A DNA stretch of 64,000 nucleotides. Source: Magicicada septendecula (lineage: Eukaryota; Arthropoda; Insecta; Hemiptera; Cicadidae). Shown piece after piece: positions 10,621 to 20,265 of this stretch; position 1 is the first letter of the stretch, and each line of letters starts with the position of its first letter. Location: NCBI GenBank assembly GCA_034769895.1, contig CM068373.1, positions 26,572,120 through 26,636,119 of the forward strand, given 5' to 3'. Below the pieces are notes generated by a model. That model searched no databases and was not told the origin of the DNA. It saw only the letters and a program-made list of their open reading frames with translations. Made by a program: the position numbers and the translations under genes.

Positions 10621-11323
10621 CAAAAAAATTTTAACATTGATTTGAAATTCACAGAGAATTAAAATAAATTCTAAATCACAAAACGTGTAGGGATATAACC
10701 TAGTTTGAACCAATGTGATGGACAGTTCACAACCTGTCATGTCAAGGAGTGCACACAATACATATGACTTCATCATTTTCTTTAACTTACATTCACTTAA
10801 CAGTTTTCACACACAACAGTTACATGGATAACACAGATAAATACTGAGAGACCTTCTCAGAGAAAATAAAGGAACTAGGCATGTTTCACTCTAGTAAGCC
10901 GGGAAGTGCCTTCACCCAGCCAAGTTTAAATAGATCCCAATTCACCAGTAGTCTCTTAACACATTTCGTTTTTAAAGTTTTTTTTGTGTTTTTTTTTAAT
11001 ATATATCTTACAAAAAACTTTGCATATAAGGTATTACTTATATCAGATGCCAGTCCAGTTCAACAGAATTTTAAAAGGAAAACTTGAGTTCAGAAATGAA
11101 TTTGCAATCATTAAAATAACCTGGGTATACCAGATATTAAGCAAAGTAAAACATCAAGAATTAAAGCAAAAGTTTTTTTTTTTTGTGTTAAGAAAACTAT
11201 CCAGGACCTCACTTGACGAGAAAATCAATTAGTGCCAAATGCACACATAGGAATAAGTTAATAATTTTCTTTTGCAAAAACTCACTTCCACTGCACACGA
11301 GAAACATAGTTCTCCAGACATAC

Positions 11324-11700
11324 CTGTAGAGATTGGCATTAGCAAATTAGCCCCGTATAAGTTCCTTGATCTTCTTACATTTTATCCTGGTCTGACGCTC
11401 GGGAAACGGATGAACGGGCCGCAGACACCCCAGGGCACACCTCTTTATTCAGCCGGCCATAATAAAAATCATACGCCCGGTATTTAAAAAAGAATTCAAA
11501 CTTTCTTCAGAAGCCGGGCCGGCAACGTCTTCCCGGTTCGAAGGCTGAAAACGGAGAGAGCACAACACGTGTACAAGGCAACCACCAGCCCCGACCCCTC
11601 ACAGCGGAGCAGTCAAACTCAAGTCGCGACGTATCGCTACTAGATAGCGTGCAAGTGTCCATATATCACGTAACTACGGCCACCACGGCAAAACGAAAAC
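11324..11700 (-). promoter_or_regulatory. GC-richer block, possible promoter and first exon of a minus-strand gene
   Basis: About 11390-11680 is distinctly richer in GC and CpG than its surroundings. On the minus strand it leads to ATG at 11339 and a strong donor, CTACAG followed by GTATGT, ending an exon at 11324 (codons MPIST plus one base). With the two candidate exons to the left this would give a small minus-strand gene. A CpG-rich fragment of another repeat is the main alternative. Confidence 0.25.
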
Positions 11701-11829
11701 TTCTTATTGCCATAAATTGACTCAAACAATACTCGCATGCTGCCGTAACGAAATTCCATAGTTACGGCACAACATCAAAACGCCTTCTTCCCAAAAACTA
11801 AAGTAAACATTTGTATACTCACAATGACT

Positions 11830-12400
11830 TGTAAGAATACAATAAACTCTTTCAAATATACAGTGAGCCGTTTCAAATATCTCGGCTGTGCAGTAAGCTA
11901 TGAATCTGCATAGGTTTTAAAATAAAAGATAAATAAATTTAGGAATATGTGTGGTACGATTCATAGAAATCTTAGAAGTAAAACTAGACACAGCACAAGA
12001 ATTAAGTTTTATAAGACAATTGCAATACCCACGTTGATTTATGCGAGTGAGACGTGGGCCTTGACAAAAAAGAATGCGGCAAGATTGAGAGTAAAATTGA
12101 TTGATGATAAAATTAAGTTTTTTGAAAATATATTAAATTATACATAGAAAGATAGAATAAGGAATGAGGATATCAGATCAGAACTTGAAGTAAAGGACAT
12201 AAATAAAATTATTTCAAATTACAGAAGACAATGGTGGGAGCTTCTGTAGAGGATGACAGAGGATCGATTGCCGAAAGCGGCACTGAACTATAAAGCCATT
12301 GGTAGAAAAGACGTGGGTCGTCCGAGGATGAGATGGGTGCCGGAACAGGTCTGTATAACTTAATCCTTGAAGAGGAGAAGGAGAAGGAGAAAAATTCAAT
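11830..12400 (+). pseudogene. LINE C-terminal fragment (family L)
   Basis: The plus strand shows TVSRFKYLGCAVSYES, then NMCGTIHRNLRSKTR, TRIKFYKTIAIPTLIYAS, ETWALTKK, and after a stop DIRSELEV and RRQWWELL, ending GRPRMRWVPEQV. This is the region from the RT thumb to the C-terminus of a LINE. A GAGAAG-type simple tail follows at about 12370. Several stops make it non-functional. Confidence 0.7.
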
Positions 12401-14137
12401 AAACTGCACTTTCATGTCCAGCACTCCCCAGTCTACTCTTCTGTCTGCTCTCTTGCTTCATTTCTCTCAACAATAGTTGCTCTCTATTCTCTTATTTCTT
12501 TGCAATACTTTACAGTCGTACGTTATAAGTTGTTATCATTTTTGTCTCGTAGATGTGAAACTTTGTCTTGATTCTTCGTTATATTTCTCTGTCAACGTGT
12601 ATGATTTAGAGGGACTGAGATTTATCAATTCGGCCGAGACCTACGGATGATTCTTGTGTTTAACATTATCTCACATGTTCTGATGACAACATGTTTTTTC
12701 ATCATGTGTTTCAACTCTGAACATTCTCTGATGAGCGTACGATTATGCATTACCAGATCTTGACTTCTAACGTCTGTGCCCATTGCAATGGAACATCGCA
12801 GAAAAGGGTCTTTGTAGCTATGATTACATGCTTTTATACAATTTGTGACTTTATAGACATGTTGAAAATTGATTTTGTTAAAATGTTGTAAAATAGCTAT
12901 AAGTTTTGAAATAAAAAATGGGTAATTAACTGTTGTACGGTCAAAATGCCCATAAATTTATTTTATTTAATGTCAAGTGCGAATTAGTACGCGAGTGCGC
13001 GAGTTCGCGTGTGTGCGTGTTATCCGCATTTACATGAATAACTCTGGTGTAAATTAACGTATTGAATGGAAACTTGGACAGCTCATACTTCTCAATTAGC
13101 GCTACATTTTTCATATGTCGAAGACTAAAAACATATTATTTTAATATGTATTTTTTAACAGAATTCACTTTTCTAAAGAATCCTTATCTTCTGGAAGTCA
13201 TAAAATTTTTAGATAAAATCTATACATGCTTTTGCAGTCTACAGGAAAATTGATCAGGACATATGTCTACCTATCTAACCCATAAATCACCTGCTATGGG
13301 TTTTAACCAATCGGAGGTACCAATTTTCATTCAGCTTGGTCCCTTGCGGAAGGAGCTTCGCAGAGTTCAACCTAACAGCTCGGCCTTAACAGACGTTGTC
13401 TCTGTGCGAGTTTGTCGTATCAGTATACGTTCTACATAAGGGTTACGAGTAATGGGTCTTAGCAACGAGTTGCCCGTTTGCTAGATCGATTGGGTATTAG
13501 AAACCAAAATAATTTAATTATGAATTAAATAGTGCTATCTCGCGATAGTCAAGATTTTTCCGCATAGGAATCAGTGTATTTGCCGAAATACATCTGGGTG
13601 AACGCGAGGACACGTCAAGATACCGGAAGGTGTACGTAAAACACACCGAAATTGAATTAACAAAAGTTAAATCCATTATCGAGCCCTGAGATAAATGAGA
13701 TAAACTGTATCGGTGAAACGGTGTGCGTGCGTGTGCCGCGAGAGTTCTACGTATTATTATTGCAGTTGATCCTGCAGGCGACGAGTGCAGCAGCGGAGCA
13801 GTTCAACGGTTCGTCAAGGGATTTCGTCGAACAAGTAAAACAGACTATAAGAAAGAAAGAAAATTCAAACCATTTCACAGACTCTATTAAAATTTAAGGA
13901 TAAATAATTCATGTTCAAATCACAGACCATATTAAATTTGTTTTAAAATAAATACCTAACTCCAGATAAAAGACTCTGATATTATTTTGTTGTAATTTAC
14001 TATGCCTTATATTTGTTACTTTGCATGCCCATATATTCAGTTTTATTTCTTTTGATAGGAAAATCCTATTTGCTACTGTGTATAATTGCATGTTCGAGGC
14101 AAAAGTAAGCACGAATTCACGACCTGCAAAACCATAT
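12401..14137. other. No recognisable feature
   Basis: Mixed AT-rich sequence with a short CG-rich patch near 12980-13020 and another near 13725. I see no supported gene or repeat boundary. Confidence 0.4.
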
Positions 14138-14717
14138 TGTGACGACGGTCTCTTTGGTACAGTGGAAAACAAAATAAAGGCACCTATTAAGTCACTAATG
14201 ACCAGTTTTAATTCATCACAATTAACAGTTTGAAATCAACAAGTTATTCAACAAGATTGTACTCGTGCTATCATTCAGGTAAATTTGTCGACACGCAATA
14301 ATAATGTCAACTAATAAAATGCAGCACAATTGTAACACAATAACGCTTCGCCATAATACTTCAATCTTCACTTGAATATAGCCACTAAAACGCACTGAGT
14401 AATCGCCCGAAATAAACTGAACTGACCGTCGCTGAATGCTTATATTTATACTCCGCTGAGATGCCAGAATAATCTGTCACTTTGGATGATACGTTAAACA
14501 AGCGCCTATTACAGGCGCTCTCGAATCCATTAGAAACAGTGTCCTTGAACACAGTGCGCTGACCGGTACGGTCTAGAATAGCCTCGATTGTTGACACACG
14601 ATAAGTGTCACGTATTTGTCTTTTCAAAGTAGCAGCAATATGTACGCTCATACACATTACAGCTGGGCTATGGTCGGATAGCCGAGATACCTGTAGAACA
14701 TTTAATATTACGTAACA
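14138..14717 (-). mobile_element. Solo LTR, family 1, copy B
   Basis: Bounded by TGTGACGACGG on the left and CGTAACA on the right, that is TG...CA ends with a short inverted repeat. It is the reverse complement of the same family as 197-897. Flanks are ATAT (14134-14137) and GTAT (14718-14721), a 4-bp duplication with one change. TATAAATATAAG followed by TCAGT marks the promoter near 14440. No coding sequence. Confidence 0.75.
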
Positions 14718-15390
14718 GTATAATATATTTTAAGTTTGTTCAACAATGAATACCCAAAAAAAGTTTAACGTTAATCATTATTTTGTAATTAATACTGTTG
14801 TTAAATAGACAATCGTTACGTTCTCATAGATTTTCACGTTAAGTAAGTCTGTATAAAACGTGCACTCAAGAGTCCGCTGAATAAGTTGTTTGTGATGTAA
14901 GAAATGCTGAATAGCTTTGACAGCGCTTCTGGAAGCTGCGGATATGAGTTGAATGTAAAGAAATTAAATTTATTCCCTCCCTTTCAGACTTTGCGCTCTG
15001 TTTATTTGTAAGCCCCTACGCAGACTAAATAACAACAAATGTTTGCTGCAGGAAATGAATTTTTCCCTTTCATACACGTTGTACCACAGTTGTAGTCTTG
15101 GAGTTACTTTACAAAAGTTAAGTTAAAAATAGACAAAATTGAATCAGCCTTGTTTAATTATAGTTTATTTTCATTTAATTAATGATCACAGAGTTATGCA
15201 ATGTGTAGAAATGACGTGGTAAGTATGTATTATTACTAGCTTTTGAATTTTATTTGTTATGGGGACCCGGTAAGGTAAAAAAAAGTAAAAAAAAATTTTT
15301 TTACAGATATTATTAGTAAAAAATTTTCTGATTCTAAAACTATATAATTTATATAGGTTTTTTAATAATTCAAGGCCGAAATTAATTTTC
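14718..15390. other. No recognisable feature
   Basis: AT-rich DNA without a supported gene. It ends where similarity to the Mutator-like transposase begins. Confidence 0.4.
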
Positions 15391-15997
15391 AAAGATTCTA
15401 TGGGTCGAGCAATGTGGGCTATATATTTCCATAAGCTGTCGACCAATGAAAAACCAATGCACGGATTATGCCCTGAAGATCCAGATACCTGGTGTAAATA
15501 TAATAAGACAATTGGAATGTCGTACTGACCTTCCGCGATCACAAGAATAATATACCAGAAGCTATTATGCATATAATAAAGCCCATATTTAGAGACTTTT
15601 CTAACCAAAATCTATTGAAAAATTGTACGCATGGAAAGACTCAAAACTGCAGTGAATCTGTAAACAGCGTTATATGGACCAGGATACCAAAAAATGTTTT
15701 CCCACATTAAAAACTTTAGAATTAGCTGTATACAATGCAATAATGTGTTTCAATAAAGGAAATATTATAAAGTGTGCTGTTCTTGAAAAACTTTGAATAA
15801 ACCCTGGATATTTCATGGTTGTTGCGATGGAAGCACTAGACAGTGAAAGAATTAGAAACAGTAAAAAATCAATTTCAGATTTTGAAAGAAAAACCAAACA
15901 ACAAAAAAGACATCTTAAGAAGAATCTTGAAGATCAATTTGATGACAATTCATATTATGAAACCGGAATGTATGCAAGATGTATGATGCAAGAGTAA
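15391..15997 (+). pseudogene. Mutator-like transposase-domain protein remnant
   Basis: Three plus-strand pieces are collinear. DSMGRAMWAIYFHKLSTNEK with MHGLCPEDPDTWCKYNK (15394-15525) is followed, after about 160 damaged bases, by TLKTLELAVYNAIMCFNKGN with a stop after VLEKL, and then by a frame with AMEALDSERIRNSKKSIS, ending at 15997. This order (WAI-FHK, HGLCP, WCKY, VYNA-CFN, ALDSERIR) is the C-terminal half of a protein family often annotated in arthropods as Mutator-like transposase. Missing sequence, a stop and frame changes show it is dead. The family name rests on memory of the motif pattern. Confidence 0.65.
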
Positions 15998-15999
15998 CT

Positions 16000-16725
16000 A
16001 AGAAACATGTATTTAGTTTTTTGTGTTTTTTCCGAAAATTTATTTTTTTACAAAAAAAAATTTCTCAAAAACGGTTTAAGATATTAGGCTGAAATTTTTG
16101 TAGTAGATTCATCGAATGATACTACATATAGCAGCGGTAGGGTTTACAGATACTTGTGTTACTTAAGAGTTATTAGCCGTAAAGCATGAAATTTTAGAAG
16201 TGTTCCTATACTGTTCACAAAATTTTGTTTTCTTAAAAATATTAAGTATTAAAAACTGTAAGAAATTAGATATTAGCCCAATACATCACTTGTAAAAGTT
16301 TGAAAACTGTATGTCAAATAAAAATGGAGAAAATGTTCCTTGTATTAACATGGAGAAGTATAGGGTTTCCGGGTCTCCTAGAGTAATAGGATATTTTTAT
16401 AATAACTGGTTATATATACCTGGTAATAGGATAATTTTATAATTATAGAAGGTAAACTATTTCGTAGTCTTTCACAGCTGGCGTCATAATCGTGGTTTTT
16501 CCAGCTGCATCGTGCGACTCTATACGTTTATATAAGACGGTCCTTTTGGGACCACATAAAGCCTTTGCCACGGTACTGTGGGTTTACTGACTAACAACTT
16601 GTCAGTTGTACTAAAAACCGTTTCACTAAAGATTGCCTCCAGATTGTTAAGTCGATACGTCTGATGACAACATCCGTGAACAGGCAAATTAAGAGTCGAC
16701 CACGGCCTTACAACCCGGATCTTAA
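16000..16725. other. No recognisable gene
   Basis: AT-rich sequence, probably including the 3' flank of the dead transposase. Confidence 0.4.
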
Positions 16726-16735
16726 TTCGAACAAT

Positions 16736-17042
16736 TCAGTTCAGTTCGTAGTACTTCAGTCTTTCGACTGGTTAGTACCCTCCCCGCATATACCCGTGGT
16801 GCGTGTGGAACTGCGTCTCCCATAGGTATATGGGACCTACAGTTTAACGCCGGATCCGAACGGCAATTGTTTTTTTTGGGGGGAGGGTTTATACCTCTCC
16901 CCCGGCAGATGCCTCTCGCTGGGTTGCAATTACCTTGCGAGGGGGAACGGTCGTATCTAAATCAGATGGCCCCTGGCGGGAATTGAACCCGCGCCGACAG
17001 CGTAGCAGCGTCACACGCTAGCCACTACGCCACGACCGCTCC
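16736..17042 (-). mobile_element. tRNA-derived SINE, copy 1
   Basis: On the minus strand the element starts GGAGCGGTCGTGGCG and carries an A box (TGGCGTAGTGG) and a B box (GGTTCAATTCC), the internal RNA polymerase III promoter. The body matches the plus-strand copy at 32730-33018 through GTCGAAAGACTGA, after which the tails differ. A perfect 10-bp target duplication, TTCGAACAAT, flanks it at 16726-16735 and 17043-17052. No tRNA cloverleaf can be closed, so it is not a tRNA gene. Confidence 0.85.
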
Positions 17043-17282
17043 TTCGAACAATATTATAGAAGTTAATTCTTAATCCTCTTTTCTGAAATGCAGCTGAAGG
17101 AATTGTTACGGCCGCAGTGTGCATCACATAATTCACGTTAATTCTGGGAAGTACTTCAGTACTTATGTCGTTCTGACAAATATGAGATATCTAGAACCAA
17201 CGTTGCTGACCATGTAACTAATGATAACGTGGTGTATTTATAATATACAAACACTTATTGTTTACTAATGGTACCTATAATT

Positions 17283-17790
17283 TCAATCTTCTATTGTAGT
17301 GTATAGATTGTTCTTAGGCTAAAGGTACTATACATATGATTTGCAATAAAGTTTTAATTACATTCTTAAATTCGATCGATTTCGGCCATTGACCATCTGG
17401 TAATCAAATTACCAGAATATCTGACGTAGAAGTATCCATGTCAAATAAAATAGCTGAAGTAGAAAAATCTGTCCGAGTGTGGAAGAAGCTATGTCAACAA
17501 AAATATCTGCAATAGAAAACTCAATGGAAAACTTAAGAGAACAAATTAAAAGTGAAGTTGAGAAGTTCACGGCTCATGTTTCTCGTTCATTAATCAATGT
17601 CTACGAATTCGTTTTTGTAAATAGTAACTGTTTTACGATATTTTGACCGCAAGTGAACATTGTATATGTCCTGACGATGGTCTACGACCGAAATCGATCG
17701 AAATCAAGAACGTAATTGAAACTTCATTATAAATCATATCCATAGTATCTCTAGGTTATGAACAATGAATACACAACAATAGAAGATTGA
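17283..17790. mobile_element. Short element with inverted repeats over 100 bp
   Basis: Left arm 17283-17395 and right arm 17671-17790 are imperfect inverted copies. TCAATCTTCTATTG on the left pairs with CAATAGAAGATTGA on the right, and both arms carry TTCGATCGATTTCGG or its complement. The right arm contains CTGACGA, T, then the hairpin GGTC-TAC-GACC followed by GAAA, the stem II layout of the hammerhead-like motif elsewhere in the window. The interior encodes only a short coiled-coil-like fragment. I see no clear target duplication. Confidence 0.55.
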
Positions 17791-18095
17791 ATAACAATTG
17801 GCTTGTTTACATAGTGATTTTTTTTTCTCAGCATAGTATACAATTCGCAATAATACAACATTAAAATTAATAACGTAATCATGAGTGTTTCTTTAATCAA
17901 CACATTGATGTCACAACTTTGTCGTCGAGGTTTAGGATTTGATAATGGTGAAGACACTGAAGGCCTCGTGACAGGTAGCAGTTCAGCAAGAATGCAGGAC
18001 GAACTTGGAAGTATGGAGACTGCTAATTCCAATAACAAGATGAATGAAATTATGTCACACAATTTACCAGTGGCGGCCCGTGTTTAAGAATGTGC

Positions 18096-18172
18096 AATTA
18101 AAATTTTATTGCAAATCATATGTACGGTACCTTTTGGCTATGAATAATGAATACACTACAATAGGAGATTGA
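18096..18172 (+). repeat. Extra copy of the inverted-repeat arm
   Basis: TTGCAAATCATATGTAC through CACTACAATAGGAGATTGA repeats the outer part of the right arm at 17720-17790 in the same orientation. Confidence 0.55.
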
Positions 18173-19220
18173 TCATGTAAGTTCAGTGACGCAATAATTT
18201 TTTAATAGACGTTGTATGATTTCAGCGATAAAACTGCTCTCCGTCTGTAATGTATGCCTCAGAGCGGCGTTTCCTGTGTTCCTATCACGTATCTGAAATA
18301 AGAAGCGTACCGGAAGTACATTTAAGAAAACAGTTCTTTGTTGTAAATAAATCTGTAAGCTCAAACAGGGTGAAGTAAAGCATTTTAGACCTTTGTAACT
18401 TGATAGTGAGGTTTCCTATTACTCTCAAAAAGACGAGAATCCTTGAAGCGTACGGAACCGACGTACAAAGAAGTTTCCCTGCTAAAAGCAAAATGAAATC
18501 AGCTGGTAAATCATATTTACTTCTACGTTTATGTAGTACTATACGTTGTTGCACTTAACAAAGTGTACACAGTAATGGTGAAGTTATGAGAATTCTGCCA
18601 CACGTTGTGTTTTCAACGTCATAGTGAACTTGCTATTTTTTTTATGAATAATATTCAGTAGACCTACTTCGTTTTAATAAACTGCTGAAGAGGAATATGT
18701 AACTTTTTCTTTGTGCTCTGTAGTCCTTTGGTTGATGAATTCATGATCAAATTCATTCTTTACTAACGGGCAATAAATTGTCCGTTAATACTACAGTAAG
18801 AATAGCCAGTAATGACACATACTAACCGTCGAATTCAATAATCAAATAGTGGGGACAAAGATGCGATAGGATTTTTAGTAAGTAGAACTTTTGACAAGTT
18901 GAAGGTATAAGGTACAAGGTAAGTGAATGTTTAACAATCAGTAAAGTTTTCTGTCTACTGTTCATGTTCTGTAGGCGATATCAAAAAAATGACGTAATTA
19001 GGGCATGTTCTCTGTGCTATTCCGGTATCGCCCGTTCACTATCCCATCGTCCACAACCAATTTTGTTCAATCAGAGCCTGTAATGAATGAAACTCACGTG
19101 CATACAATACGTTCCGGCTATTTCTATTGTTTCAGCTGGTAATATTACAAAACCTTTTGTAGACATCTGTACCCGTTTTGGCGAATTCGTTGAATCGCGT
19201 TGTTAGATGCATTGTTTTCA
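18173..19220. other. No recognisable feature
   Basis: About 1 kb of AT-rich DNA with only short chance ORFs. Confidence 0.4.
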
Positions 19221-19228
19221 TATATTAT

Positions 19229-19703
19229 CAGGGCCGGCCCCAGCGCTTCTGCCGCCCTGTGCAGTATTTATGTATGCCGCCCCATCCCTATTTGAACGCT
19301 GATCACATTCACGCACACTAGACCTATTCTAAAGATACGCCGATTGCCTTCAAATCACGACTAGGAATGTTTGTATTGTTGTGTTTATCAAATAATTAGA
19401 ATTTTTTCACGTTTACGATGCGGCAAATACAATACAAATTATAGAGACAATACAAGCAATCGTGAGACAATAAAATGTATAATCATTGTCAGATTTACGC
19501 TCACGAGTTTTCGACTCTTCGTTAAAATCCGCTGACTTTATACATAAAGTAATTCTTACTGATCTTACACACTGTGATGAAATTAAGTGAATAATATTAT
19601 TTTTTCCCTCAATTTTAAAACTTAACATCCCGGAATCTGCCGCCCTTTAAAATTTGCCGCCCTGGTCGGTGGCACGGTTCGACCCTGCCTGGAGCCGGGC
19701 CTG
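19229..19703. mobile_element. Non-autonomous hAT-type DNA transposon
   Basis: The 475-bp element has imperfect terminal inverted repeats, CAGGGCCGGCCCCAG on the left and CAGGCCCGGCTCCAG (reverse complement) on the right, matching at 13 of 15 positions. It is flanked by a perfect 8-bp duplication, TATATTAT, at 19221-19228 and 19704-19711. An 8-bp duplication with short CAGGG-type ends is characteristic of the hAT superfamily. No transposase is encoded, so it would depend on one made elsewhere. Confidence 0.8.
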
Positions 19704-20265
19704 TATATTATTACTGACTACAATTATTGTTTAATTATTTTCTTATTGATGTCTGGTTGTAAGTGTTGTCTGGTTGTGGTTTTTGGTAAATTACTAGTAC
19801 CACTTCTATTACTGTTTTACATCATCTTCCATTGCATTGCATTATGGATGCGGGGTGTCTTTGCACCCGTGGCTTGATTGCAGCATCTGGACCGTGTCCA
19901 ATGGCTGCCAGAAGTAAACATAGTGCTGGTACATGTCGACTGGTTACCTAAGACTGGAAAAGGAAACCGCCAACCAGTTAACTGAGAAGGCGGGGGAGTA
20001 TAACTGTTATTTGTTTAATGCACTGCCGCTGGTACCGATTCGAGCAACAGATGTTGCCCGTTTCAAGTCCAGTCAGCAGACGCCCTGAGGGCGTCGGTCG
20101 CTCCCCGCGAGGCGGAGAGCCTCCGTGCCAGTGAATGATGACAGCGACAAGCAGCCGGCTCAGCGTGCTAGGAGGTGGACAGGAAGGAGAGAAGGACAGT
20201 TTGGTGAAATACTCTGGTCTAGGACTGATGATTGCTTGTTTGTATTTATTTTAAAGAGGATGGCG

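Noticed and set aside
15186..15608. 140-codon minus-strand open frame
   Set aside because: It is partly the antisense of the Mutator-like remnant, which has clear sense-strand similarity.
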